Shown here piece after piece: positions 41,666 to 52,387 of a DNA stretch of 64,000 nucleotides. The notes under the pieces are model-generated. The model saw nothing but the letters and a program-made list of their open reading frames with translations. It did no database searches and had not been told where the DNA came from. The stretch's first letter is position 1. Each line of letters opens with the position of its first letter. The translations under genes were made by a program, and so were the position numbers. Source of the stretch: Streptomyces sp. CB02923 (GTDB lineage Bacteria; Actinomycetota; Actinomycetes; Streptomycetales; Streptomycetaceae); NCBI RefSeq assembly GCF_001905005.1, contig NZ_LWKZ01000025.1, positions 1 through 64,000 of the forward strand, read 5' to 3'.

Positions 41666-42652
41666 ATGAAGATCGCGTTCGTGGGCAAGGGCGGCAGTGG
41701 GAAGACCACGCTGTCCTCCCTGTTCATCCGCCACCTCGCCGCCGCCCGCGTCCCCGTGATCGCGGTGGACGCCGACATCAACCAGCACCTGGCCACCGCC
41801 CTCGGCATGGACGAGGCGGAGGCCGCCGCCCTGCCCGCGCTCGGCGCCCGGCTGCCGCTGGTCAAGGACTACCTGCGCGGCACCAACCCGCGTATCGCCT
41901 CCGCCGAGACGATGATCAAGACGACGCCGCCCGGTGAGGGTTCGCGGCTGCTGCGGATCGTCGAGGACAACCCGGTGTACGCGGCGTGCGCCCGGCCCGT
42001 GCCCGTGGAGGGCGAAACGGTGCACCTGATGGCGACCGGCCCCTTCACCGAATCAGACCTGGGGGTGGCCTGCTACCACTCCAAGGTCGGCGCGGTCGAA
42101 CTGTGCCTGAACCACCTCGTGGACGGCCGCGAGGAGTACGTCGTCGTCGACATGACGGCCGGGTCCGACTCGTTCGCCTCCGGGATGTTCACCCGCTTCG
42201 ACCTGACGTTCCTGGTCGCCGAGCCCACCCGTAAGGGCATCGCGGTCTACCGCCAGTACAAGGACTACGCGCGCGACTACGGCATCGCCCTCAAGGTCGT
42301 CGGCAACAAGGTCCAGGGCCCGGACGACGCCGCCTTCCTGGCCGACGAGGTGGGCGAGGACCTGCTGCTGACGGTGGGGGACTCGGCGTGGGTGCGGGCC
42401 ATGGAGAAGGGCCGGCCGCACCGCTTCGACCTGCTGGAGGCCGACACCCGGCAGGCCCTGAAGGAGCTGCACGCCGCCGCTGACGAAACGTACGAGCAGC
42501 GCGACTGGGAGCGCTACACCCGACAGATGGTGCACTTCCACCTGAAGAACGCGGAGAGCTGGGCGAACGCGAAGACGGGCGCCGACCTGGCGGCCCAGGT
42601 CGACCCCGCCTTCGTCCTCGCGGAGCCCGTGGGTGCTCCGCAGCTCACCTGA
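41666..42652 (+). CDS. CooC/ParA-type P-loop ATPase
   Basis: ATG 41666 (MKIAFVGKGGSGKTT) gives 328 residues; GTG two codons earlier is also possible. The deviant Walker A GKGGSGKTT starts at residue 8. DADINQHLA fits the A' motif and VVVDMTAGSDSFASGMF the switch region. CooC relatives insert nickel into CO dehydrogenase, but no such enzyme is nearby, so a different partner is likely. It is divergent from the Fic-like gene and appears leaderless or weakly translated. Confidence 0.85.
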   Translation: MKIAFVGKGGSGKTTLSSLFIRHLAAARVPVIAVDADINQHLATALGMDEAEAAALPALGARLPLVKDYLRGTNPRIASAETMIKTTPPGEGSRLLRIVEDNPVYAACARPVPVEGETVHLMATGPFTESDLGVACYHSKVGAVELCLNHLVDGREEYVVVDMTAGSDSFASGMFTRFDLTFLVAEPTRKGIAVYRQYKDYARDYGIALKVVGNKVQGPDDAAFLADEVGEDLLLTVGDSAWVRAMEKGRPHRFDLLEADTRQALKELHAAADETYEQRDWERYTRQMVHFHLKNAESWANAKTGADLAAQVDPAFVLAEPVGAPQLT

Positions 42653-42696
42653 CGTCCTCTCACGGGCCGTACATGCCGGGTCGGCGCGCCTGCCCG

Positions 42697-43986
42697 CTAC
42701 TCCGCGTCCCGCCGCACCGGCTTGGCCGGGCTGGCCGAGCCGGCGGGCCTCTCCGGCGCGCCGGGCTTCGCGGACGGGGTCGTCAGATAGCCTCCCCAGC
42801 CGCCCTTCGGGGCCCCGCCCACCGGCAGCCCGCGCAGCTTCTCCAGCACCTGCGGGTCCTGCGCGTCGAGCCAGTCGGCCAGTTGCTTGAAGGTCACGCA
42901 GCGCACGCCCCGGCGGGGGCAGACGGTCTTGATCGCGTCCTCGACGGCGCGCATGTACGTGCCGCCGTTCCAGGACTCGAAGTGGTTGCCGACGATGAGC
43001 GGCGCCCGGTTGCCCTTCTCGGCACGGTCGAACGCGGCGACCAGGCCGTCCCGCATCTGCCGGCCCCAGGCGGTGTGCATCGCCGGGTCGCCCCTGGTCG
43101 TACCGGACTGGTTGACGAGGAAGTTGTAGTCCATCGAGAGCGTCTCGAAGGCCCGGCCGGGGACGGGGATCTGCTGGAGGGGGAGGTCCCAGATGCCGTC
43201 GATCCGCTCGGGCCACAGCTGTCGGCCGCCGACGGAGCTGGAGTCGTAGCGGAAGCCCATCGCCTTGGCGGCCGGGATCAGGTTGCGCTGCCCTTCGAGG
43301 CAGGGGGCGCGGCCGCCGACGAGTTCCTTGCTGTAGTCGAACGGCAGCGGCTTCTCGGTCCTCAGCCCGGTGTGCGTCTTCCAGGTCTTGACGAACGCCT
43401 CGGCCTGCCGGATCTCGCTCTCCCACTCCTCCTGCGACCAGGTGCCGACGCCGCCGTTGGCGCCGCAGAAGTGGCCGTTGAAGTGCGTGCCGATCTCGTT
43501 GCCGTCCATCCAGGCGCCGCGCATCTGCTCCACGGTGGCCCGTACGCCCTTGACGTCGTTGAAGCCGATGTCGGAGGCGCCCGGGTTGTGCTTGGGCGGG
43601 TGGTAGACGTCCTTCTTGCTGCCCGGGAGCAGGTAGACGCCGCTGAGGAAGTACGTCATCCGGGCGTTGTACTTCTTGCCGACCGCGCGGAAGTGCGAGA
43701 ACAGCTTCTGGCTGTCCTCGCCGGCGCCGTCCCAGGAGAAGACCACGAACTGCGGCGGCCGCTCACCGGGGCGCAGGCGCTCGGCCCTGGGCTGCATCGG
43801 CTGGGTCCCGGTGTACGCCGTCGAGCCGTCGCCGATGAGTTTGACCTGCTGGGCGGTGCGCTGCGGCGCGGCCCGGCCCCCCTGGACGCCGTTCGGGCCG
43901 CCCTCGCTCCCCCCGGCGCAGCCGGCGACCGCCGCCAGCGCCATCGTCGTGACCAACCCGGCCGTGACCTTTGATGCGGCTGCCAT
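42697..43986 (-). CDS. Secreted polysaccharide deacetylase-like lipoprotein
   Basis: ATG 43986 (MAAASKVTAG), with GAGG 7 bases upstream, gives 429 residues; GTG 43998 is less likely because its ribosome site would be too close. The signal ends AAVAGC, a lipobox. The NodB-like fold shows FSWDGA where deacetylases have TFDDGP and NEIGTHFNGHF as the H-x3-H motif. Metal binding is plausible, but the first aspartate pair is altered. A Pro/Ala-rich tail ends the protein. It is probably a cell-wall or surface polysaccharide enzyme. Confidence 0.8.
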   Translation of the reverse strand: MAAASKVTAGLVTTMALAAVAGCAGGSEGGPNGVQGGRAAPQRTAQQVKLIGDGSTAYTGTQPMQPRAERLRPGERPPQFVVFSWDGAGEDSQKLFSHFRAVGKKYNARMTYFLSGVYLLPGSKKDVYHPPKHNPGASDIGFNDVKGVRATVEQMRGAWMDGNEIGTHFNGHFCGANGGVGTWSQEEWESEIRQAEAFVKTWKTHTGLRTEKPLPFDYSKELVGGRAPCLEGQRNLIPAAKAMGFRYDSSSVGGRQLWPERIDGIWDLPLQQIPVPGRAFETLSMDYNFLVNQSGTTRGDPAMHTAWGRQMRDGLVAAFDRAEKGNRAPLIVGNHFESWNGGTYMRAVEDAIKTVCPRRGVRCVTFKQLADWLDAQDPQVLEKLRGLPVGGAPKGGWGGYLTTPSAKPGAPERPAGSASPAKPVRRDAE

Positions 43987-44314
43987 CAGCCACCTCACTC
44001 CCTGAGCTGCGATGTGCGAAACGGAGAAATCAAAAAAACTGATTAACCGTTTTTAAGCTCGCATAAGCCATGAAGTGGGATGAAAAGGACAAGCGACTCG
44101 TCGTCACATTCACTCAAAAGACGGAACGGTAGACCCGAATGCCTGAAAAGGCTTCTCTATGCCTTTACGTGTCATTACGCTTCATTTACCGATGCTTGAG
44201 AGTCACCGGGCCGTCACGAACCGTGACACCAGCCGGCCGGCTCGCGTCCCGCCGCAGTACACCGCCGCCCACGATCGCGCCCCGCGCGACCGCGCCGCCC
44301 CGGAGGAGACGGGA

Positions 44315-46609
44315 ATGTCGCAGCTGCAGCAGCCGCCAACGCCACCCGGTGCACCGCATACGCCCCGCCCCCAGCCCCCGCCCGCCGCGCGCGCCGCGGC
44401 CCGGCGCGGCGACCTGTCCGCCTCGTTCGTCGTCTTTCTGATCGCCGTACCGCTCTCGCTCGGCCTCGCCCTGGCCACCGGCGCGCCCCTCCAGGCCGGC
44501 CTGGTCGCCGCGGCCGTCGGCGGCATCGTGGCCGGACTGCTCGGCGGCGCGCCCCTCCAGGTCAGCGGCGCGGCGACGAGCCTGCTCGTGGTCACGGCCG
44601 AACTGGTGCAGCGGTACGGCTGGCGGGCCACCTGTGCCGTCACGGTCCTCGCCGGCGTCGCCCAGCTGGCCCTCGGCGCCGTACGGGTCGCCAGGGGCGC
44701 CCTCGCCATCAGCCCCGCGATCGTGCACGCCATGCTCGCGGGCATCGGCGTCACCATCGCTCTCGGGCAGCTGCACGTGGTGCTCGGCGGCAGCCCCGAC
44801 AGCTCGGCGGTCGACAACGTCGCGTCGCTGCCCGGCCAGTTGGCGCACCCGCACGTCGCCGCCCTGCTCATCGGCGCCGTCACGGTCGCGGTGCTCGCCG
44901 GATGGCGGCGGCTGCCCGGACGGGCCGGGCGGGTCGCGCGGACGGTGCCGGCCCCGCTGGCCGCCGTGGCCGCCGCCACGGCCGTGAGCGCGGCCGCGCC
45001 GGTGCCGCGGGTCGCGCTGCCCGACTGGGCGCCGCAGGCCCTGCCCGCCCTCCCGGACGGGCCCGTCCTCGCGCTCGCCGCGGCCGTCCTGACCGTCACC
45101 CTCGTGGCCAGCATGGAGTCGCTGCTGTCCGCGGTCGCGGTCGACCGCCTCACCGCCGACCACGCCGTGCCCGTCCCCCGCACCGACCTGAACCGCGAAC
45201 TGGCCGCCCAGGGTGTCGCCAACGTGGTGTCCGGGCTGCTGGGCGGGCTCCCGGTGGCCGGCGGCGCGATGCGCGGCTCGGCGAACGTACGGGCGGGCGC
45301 CGTCAGCCGGCGAGCCACCGTGCTGCACGGCGTCTGGGTGGTGCTCTGCGCCGGCCTGTTCGCCACGGCCCTGGAGCTGATCCCGCTGGCCGCGCTCGCC
45401 GCGCTGGTGATGGCCGTCGGCGTACGGATGGTGAGCTTCGCGCACATCAAGCACGTGCAGCGGCACCGCGAGTTCCCGGTCTACGCGGTCACCTTGGGAG
45501 GCGTGGTGCTCTTCGGCGTCCTGCAGGGCGTGGCCCTGGGTATCGGGGTGACGGTCTTCCTGTCGCTGCGGCGGCTGACCCACACCCGGGTCACGGTCAG
45601 CGACGAGGACGGCCGCCACCGGGTGCGCGTCAATGGGCAGTTGACTTTCCTCGCGGTACCGAGGCTGACCCGGGCGCTGTCCCAGGTGCCCGCCGGTGCG
45701 GACACCGTCGTCGAGCTGGGAGGCTCGTTCATGGACCACGCCGCGTACGAGGCCCTGCGGGCCTGGTCCGACGGGCATCGCGCGGGCGGCGGCTGGGTGT
45801 CCCTCGGCGGCCGCGCCGGAAGCCCGATCGCGGAGCCGGCCAGTGCCCACCACTGCCGTCCGTGGACCCCGTGGCGCAACCACCACTGCACCCGCCCTCC
45901 GGAGGAGGCCGCGGCCACCCCGCGGTCCAGCGGCAGCCAACTGCTCGGCGGGGTCAGCGCGTTCCAGCGCCACACGGCACCGCTCGTACGGGACGAGCTG
46001 GCGCGGCTGGCCCACGAAGGCCAGCGGCCCACCCAGCTCTTCCTGACGTGCGCCGATTCCCGGCTGGTCACCAGCATGATCACATCGAGCGGGCCGGGCG
46101 ACCTGTTCACCGTCCGCAACGTCGGCAACCTGATGCCGCCGCCCGGCACGGACGCCGCCTGCGATTCGGTGGGCGCGGCCATCGAGTACGCGGTGGAGGT
46201 GCTGAAGGTCGGCTCGCTGACCGTCTGCGGGCATTCGGGGTGCGGCGCGATGCAGGCGCTGCTCGGCGCCGGCCACGAGCCGGGCGCGCAGACCCCGCTC
46301 GCGCGCTGGCTGCGGCACGGCCGCCCGAGCCTGGCGCGGATGCAGCGCATCGGGCGGCTGGGCCGGGGCGAGGTCGCGCTCGCCGACCGCCCGGTGGCCG
46401 ACGACGTGGAACGCCTCGCGCTGGTCAACGTCGTCCAGCAGCTCGACCACCTCATGTCGTACCCGTGCGTCGCCCACCGCGTCGCCGAGGGCACGCTCAC
46501 CCTGCACGGCATGTACTTCCACGTGGCCGAGGCCCAGGCGTATGTCCTCGACCGGACCACCGGCCGGTTCTGCGCGGTACGGCCGGAGGCGGCGGCGGTC
46601 ACGTCGTAG
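44315..46609 (+). CDS. SulP-family anion transporter fused to beta-carbonic anhydrase
   Basis: ATG 44315, with GGAGGAGACGGGA upstream, gives 764 residues. Residues ~35-430 contain the SulP membrane domain (SASFVVFLIAVPLSLGLALATGAP, GLLGGAPLQVSGAA, NVVSGLLGGLPVAGG) and then a short STAS-like segment. Residues ~560-760 are a beta-carbonic anhydrase with Zn ligands in CADSR and HSGCG. Fusion suggests bicarbonate uptake coupled directly to CO2 interconversion. The gene is not in an operon with the MarR gene 74 bp downstream, which has its own operator. Confidence 0.93.
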   Translation: MSQLQQPPTPPGAPHTPRPQPPPAARAAARRGDLSASFVVFLIAVPLSLGLALATGAPLQAGLVAAAVGGIVAGLLGGAPLQVSGAATSLLVVTAELVQRYGWRATCAVTVLAGVAQLALGAVRVARGALAISPAIVHAMLAGIGVTIALGQLHVVLGGSPDSSAVDNVASLPGQLAHPHVAALLIGAVTVAVLAGWRRLPGRAGRVARTVPAPLAAVAAATAVSAAAPVPRVALPDWAPQALPALPDGPVLALAAAVLTVTLVASMESLLSAVAVDRLTADHAVPVPRTDLNRELAAQGVANVVSGLLGGLPVAGGAMRGSANVRAGAVSRRATVLHGVWVVLCAGLFATALELIPLAALAALVMAVGVRMVSFAHIKHVQRHREFPVYAVTLGGVVLFGVLQGVALGIGVTVFLSLRRLTHTRVTVSDEDGRHRVRVNGQLTFLAVPRLTRALSQVPAGADTVVELGGSFMDHAAYEALRAWSDGHRAGGGWVSLGGRAGSPIAEPASAHHCRPWTPWRNHHCTRPPEEAAATPRSSGSQLLGGVSAFQRHTAPLVRDELARLAHEGQRPTQLFLTCADSRLVTSMITSSGPGDLFTVRNVGNLMPPPGTDAACDSVGAAIEYAVEVLKVGSLTVCGHSGCGAMQALLGAGHEPGAQTPLARWLRHGRPSLARMQRIGRLGRGEVALADRPVADDVERLALVNVVQQLDHLMSYPCVAHRVAEGTLTLHGMYFHVAEAQAYVLDRTTGRFCAVRPEAAAVTS

Positions 46610-46638
46610 CCGGAGCCCCGGAAGAGATTCACACGATT

Positions 46639-46673
46639 TACATGGAACTTCCAATGATTGGAAGTTCCATGTA
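46639..46673. promoter_or_regulatory. 35-bp palindromic operator and promoter of the MarR-SDR operon
   Basis: Perfect 17-bp arms, TACATGGAACTTCCAAT (46639-46655) and its complement (46657-46673), flank one G. A promoter fits inside: -35 TTCCAA (46649-46654), 17-bp spacer, -10 TACTGT (46672-46677), 6 bases before the MarR ATG. Binding would block transcription, indicating autorepression. Confidence 0.85.
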
Positions 46674-46683
46674 CTGTTCGGGC

Positions 46684-47151
46684 ATGGACGACGCCCGCTT
46701 GAACGAAGAGCTGACCGACCATCTGTTCGCCATCCGCACCCAGCTGCACGCCGAGTTGAAGGACCTGGCGCGCGCGGCAGGACTGACGGACACGCAGACC
46801 GACGTGCTGTGGCGGCTGAGCCGCGGGCCGGAAATGACCGCGCGCCACCTGGCCGATCGCCTGCAGTGCGACGCGTCAACGGCCACGTCGATGATCGACC
46901 GGCTGGAGAAGCGCGGCCTGGTACGCCGTGTGCCCCACCCCACCGACCGCCGGGCCAAGGTCATCCAGCTCACCGACGAGGGCTGCGCACTGCGCGACCG
47001 CGTCATCCGGCACAGCGCCGAGCACTCACCCTTCGCCCGCCTCGACCGCGCCGACAGACTGCGCCTGCACGCACTGCTGCGCGAGGCGGCCGGCGCCCCC
47101 CGGCCGGCCGAGACCTCCGCCGGAGAAGACGACCACGGCCGGGGGCAGTGA
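46684..47151 (+). CDS. MarR-family regulator
   Basis: ATG 46684 (MDDARLNEEL) gives 155 residues. The winged helix-turn-helix is clear: PEMTARHLADRLQCDASTATSMIDRLEKRGLVRR, with the wing HPTDRRAKVIQLTDEG. It probably binds the 35-bp palindrome overlapping its own promoter and represses itself and the SDR gene, whose ATG overlaps the MarR stop as TGATG. The inducer is unknown. The transcript appears leaderless. Confidence 0.92.
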   Translation: MDDARLNEELTDHLFAIRTQLHAELKDLARAAGLTDTQTDVLWRLSRGPEMTARHLADRLQCDASTATSMIDRLEKRGLVRRVPHPTDRRAKVIQLTDEGCALRDRVIRHSAEHSPFARLDRADRLRLHALLREAAGAPRPAETSAGEDDHGRGQ

Positions 47152-48032
47152 TGAGCACGGCAACCACCGTGATCACCGGTGGCGGATCGGGCCTCGGTCT
47201 GGTGACGGCACGTCACCTGACCGAGGCCGGGCAGACGGTCATCCTCGTCGGCCGGGACGCGGCGCGTACCGCCGCTGCGGCCGACAGCCTGCGCGGCCTC
47301 GCGCCCGACGACGGCCGGGGCGCCGCGCCCAGGACGTACACCGCCGATCTGGAGCAGTGGTCACAGGTCCGCGGCCTGGCGGAGCGACTCGCTTCGGACG
47401 CCGTCTCCGTGGACGTGCTCATCAACAACGCAGGGGCCGCGTTTCCCCGCTACGAGCAGACCGCGGACGGCGCCGAGCGGGCCCACGCCCTCAACCACCA
47501 CGCGCCGTTCCTGCTCACGCACGCCCTCCTGGCCGACGGAACACTCGCCCCCGGTGCCAGGATCATCAACCTGTCGACGTTCGTGGAGAAGCGCGGCAAG
47601 GTCGACACCGGCGATCCGGACGTCACCGGCAGGTCGTGGAAGACCCGCTTCTACCACCAGCTCAACGTCTACGCGTCCAGCAAACTCATCAGCCTCCTGG
47701 CCACCCGGGAACTCGCGCGGCGCCTGCCCGACGGCATGAGCGCCTACAACGCCGATTCCGGCATGGTGAAGGGCACCGCCATCAACAGCAACGCCGGTGG
47801 CCTGATGCGGCTGACGGCCCCGCTGTTCAAGCCGTTCGCCGTCTCGCCGGACGACGGCGTGCGGACTCCGGTCCTGCTTGCCACGGCCTCACCCGCGCCG
47901 CGGCCCAGCGGCGGCTACTTCAGCAAGTCCCGGCCGGGGACTCCTTCCCGCCCGGCCCAGGACGACGGCCTCGCCCGCACGGTCTACGGCAGGACCGCGC
48001 GCCTGCTGGGCATCGAGCCACTGCCCCGGTAG
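47151..48032 (+). CDS. Short-chain dehydrogenase/reductase
   Basis: A 293-residue SDR. The cofactor motif is TGGGSGLGL near the N-terminus, NNAG follows in LINNAGAAF, and the catalytic pair is YASSK. The layout resembles retinol-dehydrogenase-like SDRs; NADPH use is possible because R follows strand 2 (VGRDAAR). Translation is coupled to the MarR gene, so its substrate or a related compound may be the inducer. Confidence 0.9.
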   Translation: MSTATTVITGGGSGLGLVTARHLTEAGQTVILVGRDAARTAAAADSLRGLAPDDGRGAAPRTYTADLEQWSQVRGLAERLASDAVSVDVLINNAGAAFPRYEQTADGAERAHALNHHAPFLLTHALLADGTLAPGARIINLSTFVEKRGKVDTGDPDVTGRSWKTRFYHQLNVYASSKLISLLATRELARRLPDGMSAYNADSGMVKGTAINSNAGGLMRLTAPLFKPFAVSPDDGVRTPVLLATASPAPRPSGGYFSKSRPGTPSRPAQDDGLARTVYGRTARLLGIEPLPR

Positions 48033-48101
48033 TCCGAGCGTCAGCCCCGGGCCGCTCCTTCACCCTCTCCAAGCCCCCGTAAACCCGCCCGTAAACAGCA
48101 C

Positions 48102-48131
48102 TTGACCTGCGCATCAATAAAGGTCTACACC
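48102..48131 (+). promoter_or_regulatory. Candidate acsA promoter
   Basis: TTGACC (48102-48107) and TACACC (48126-48131) are separated by 18 bp, in a locally A/T-rich stretch, about 80 bp before the acsA start. Confidence 0.45.
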
Positions 48132-48221
48132 AATTTTTGGCGTCAACCCTTGTCAGGCCGGGGCGTGGGCTGATGAGCTATGGCCCGGGACACATCGCAC
48201 GCACGGGGATTGGGAGATGAC

Positions 48222-50186
<1,965 letters not shown>

Positions 50187-50194
50187 GCACGCAC

Positions 50195-50230
50195 TCATCC
50201 GTATGCACGTTCGAACGTGCATACGGATGA
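50195..50230. promoter_or_regulatory. Perfect 36-bp palindrome after acsA
   Basis: The arm TCATCCGTATGCACGTTC (50195-50212) is followed directly by its exact complement (50213-50230). It starts 9 bp after the acsA stop. It could form a long stem with a 4-nt loop or bind a dimeric regulator. Confidence 0.8.
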
Positions 50231-50243
50231 CTGACCGCCACTC

Positions 50244-50282
50244 CGAAGGGCACCCGTCCGCAGACCGGCCGGGTGCCCTTCG
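50244..50282 (+). terminator. acsA terminator hairpin
   Basis: Perfect 12-bp arms CGAAGGGCACCC (50244-50255) and GGGTGCCCTTCG (50271-50282) with a 15-nt loop, downstream of acsA. From here to the nhaA start nothing else is recognised apart from a ribosome site. Confidence 0.8.
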
Positions 50283-50489
50283 CCTGTTCCGGGCGCCCCC
50301 GCACACACCCCGCCGGGCGGCCGATCGCACCATATGCCCGTAAGGTGAAGATCGCCGGATTGTTCCCCGCGCGGCCCGGGTACAGTAGGTGCCGCGTCAA
50401 GAACGCGACAATTACCAAAGGTGCGCCGGGAAGTCTGGTCGGCAACTGCAACAGCCGTACCCAGCTGCCGAGACACCGGAGGTCTTCGC

Positions 50490-51884
50490 GTGAGCGCGCC
50501 CAACAACCGCCGATCCATATTCCTCGGGCGGATGTCCCTGCCCGAGCGGAACTTCATCGCGGATGCCCTGCGCGCCGAGACCGTGGGCGGTGTCCTGTTG
50601 CTCGCCGCGGCCGTGGTGGCCCTCGTCTGGGCCAACACCCTGGGCGACAGCTACGAGTCGGTACGGGGCTTCCACCTCGGCATCGGCTCCATCGGACTGG
50701 ACCTGTCCCTCCAGCACTGGGCCGCCGACGGCCTGCTCGCCGTCTTCTTCTTCGTCGCCGGCATCGAACTCAAGCGTGAGCTGGTCGCGGGCGACCTGCG
50801 CGAGCCCAAGAAGGCAGCGCTCCCCGTGGTCGCCGCGCTGTGCGGCATGGCGATGCCCGCCCTCGTCTACTTCCTGGTCACCACCGTCGGCGGCGGCTCC
50901 ACGGACGGCTGGGCGGTACCGACCGCCACCGACATCGCCTTCGCGCTGGCCGTGCTCGCCGTCATCGGCACGTCCCTGCCGTCCGCGCTGCGCGCCTTCC
51001 TGCTCACCCTCGCCGTCGTCGACGACCTCTTCGCGATCCTGATCATCGCGGTCTTCTTCACCTCGCAGCTCAACTTCCTGGCCCTCGGCTTCGCCGTCGC
51101 CGGCCTCGTCGTCTTCTATCTGCTGCTGCGCAAGGGCGTACGCGGCTGGTACATCTACGTACCGCTCGCCCTGGTCATCTGGGGCCTGATGTACAACAGC
51201 GGCGTGCACGCCACGATCGCGGGCGTCGCCATGGGCCTGATGCTGCGCTGCCACCGCCGCGACGGCGAGGAGCAGTCCCCGGGCGAGCACATCGAGCACC
51301 TGGTGCGGCCCGTCTCGGCCGGCCTCGCGGTGCCGCTGTTCGCCCTCTTCTCGGCGGGTGTGTCGATCTCCGGCAGCGCCCTGCACGACGTGTTCACCAA
51401 GCCGGAGACGCTCGGCGTCGTGCTCGGCCTGGTCGTCGGCAAGGCCCTCGGCATCTTCGGCGGTACGTGGTGCGCGGCCCGCTTCACCAAGGCGGAGCTG
51501 AACCCCGACCTGAAATGGCCGGACCTCTTCGCCGTCGCCTCGCTCGCCGGCATCGGCTTCACCGTCTCGCTGCTCATCGGCGAGCTGGCCTTCACCGACG
51601 ACCCGATCCTGACCGACGAGATCAAGGCGGCCGTCCTGACGGGCTCGCTGATCGCCGCGGTGCTGTCCGGGATCCTGCTGAAGATACGTAACGCCAAGTA
51701 CAAGAAGCTCTGCGAGGACGAAGACCGCGACGAGGACCAGGACGGCGTCCCGGACGTGTACGAACTGGGCAACCCGGAGTACCACCTGCGGATGGCGAAA
51801 CTCCTGGAGGCGAAGGCCGCGGAACACCGCCGCCTTGCCGAAGTGGCCTCCGGCGCGGACGCCGGGGACGATGGTCCGGCATGA
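50490..51884 (+). CDS. nhaA: Na+/H+ antiporter NhaA
   Basis: GTG 50490, with CCGGAGG upstream, gives 464 residues and about 11-12 membrane segments. The ion-binding aspartate pair lies in LAVVDDLFAIL, and the family's TDIAFALAVLAVIG and GIGFTVSLLIGELAF are present. It exchanges Na+ for H+ in pH and salt homeostasis. The C-terminus has an acidic cytoplasmic extension of ~60 residues (EDEDRDEDQDG) not found in E. coli NhaA. Confidence 0.96.
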   Translation: MSAPNNRRSIFLGRMSLPERNFIADALRAETVGGVLLLAAAVVALVWANTLGDSYESVRGFHLGIGSIGLDLSLQHWAADGLLAVFFFVAGIELKRELVAGDLREPKKAALPVVAALCGMAMPALVYFLVTTVGGGSTDGWAVPTATDIAFALAVLAVIGTSLPSALRAFLLTLAVVDDLFAILIIAVFFTSQLNFLALGFAVAGLVVFYLLLRKGVRGWYIYVPLALVIWGLMYNSGVHATIAGVAMGLMLRCHRRDGEEQSPGEHIEHLVRPVSAGLAVPLFALFSAGVSISGSALHDVFTKPETLGVVLGLVVGKALGIFGGTWCAARFTKAELNPDLKWPDLFAVASLAGIGFTVSLLIGELAFTDDPILTDEIKAAVLTGSLIAAVLSGILLKIRNAKYKKLCEDEDRDEDQDGVPDVYELGNPEYHLRMAKLLEAKAAEHRRLAEVASGADAGDDGPA

Positions 51885-51928
51885 TCTGAGAGGCTTTGCA
51901 TCCGGGAGAAGACAAGAGGGAGACGTCG

Positions 51929-52387
51929 ATGAGCACAGCCGACGACGGCGCGGACCGCAGCCTCGGGCAGCTGGTGGCCACGGCCACCGCCGAGATGTCC
52001 GCGCTGGTGCACGACGAAATCGCACTGGCCAAGGCCGAGCTGCGGCAGGACGCCAAGCGGGCCGGCATCGGCAGCGCCGCGTTCCTCGTGGCCGGGGCGC
52101 TGGCGCTGTTCGCGCTGCCGGTGCTGAGCTTCGCCGCGGCCTACGGCATCCACAACCTCGGCCTCGGCCTCGCCTGGTCCTTCCTGATCGTCGGCGGCGC
52201 CTTCCTGGTCGTCGCCCTGCTGCTGGTCCTCGTGGCGGTGAGCAAGCTCAAGAAGATCAAGAAGCCGGAGAAGACCATCAGTTCGGCCAAGGAGACGGCC
52301 GCCGTACTGCAGAACGTCAAGCCGCATCCGCGCGCGGTCCCCGCGGACCATCCGGTGCTGGAGTCTGTGACACGCTCCTCGGTATGA
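51929..52387 (+). CDS. Phage holin family membrane protein (PF07332-like)
   Basis: ATG 51929, with GGGAGA upstream, gives 152 residues. An amphipathic N-terminal helix with many Glu/Lys (MSALVHDEIALAKAELRQDAK) precedes two membrane helices, the layout of actinobacterial holin-superfamily proteins. These are chromosomal membrane proteins rather than phage lysis genes. The stop overlaps the next ATG as ATGA, so it is coupled to the epoxide hydrolase-like gene. Confidence 0.88.
   Translation: MSTADDGADRSLGQLVATATAEMSALVHDEIALAKAELRQDAKRAGIGSAAFLVAGALALFALPVLSFAAAYGIHNLGLGLAWSFLIVGGAFLVVALLLVLVAVSKLKKIKKPEKTISSAKETAAVLQNVKPHPRAVPADHPVLESVTRSSV

Noticed and set aside
41666..42652. CooC as evidence of CO dehydrogenase maturation
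   Set aside because: No CO dehydrogenase or nickel genes lie nearby; the similarity is to the general ATPase fold.
51929..52387. Holin gene as a sign of a prophage
   Set aside because: The protein belongs to a chromosomal actinobacterial membrane family, and no phage genes are nearby.
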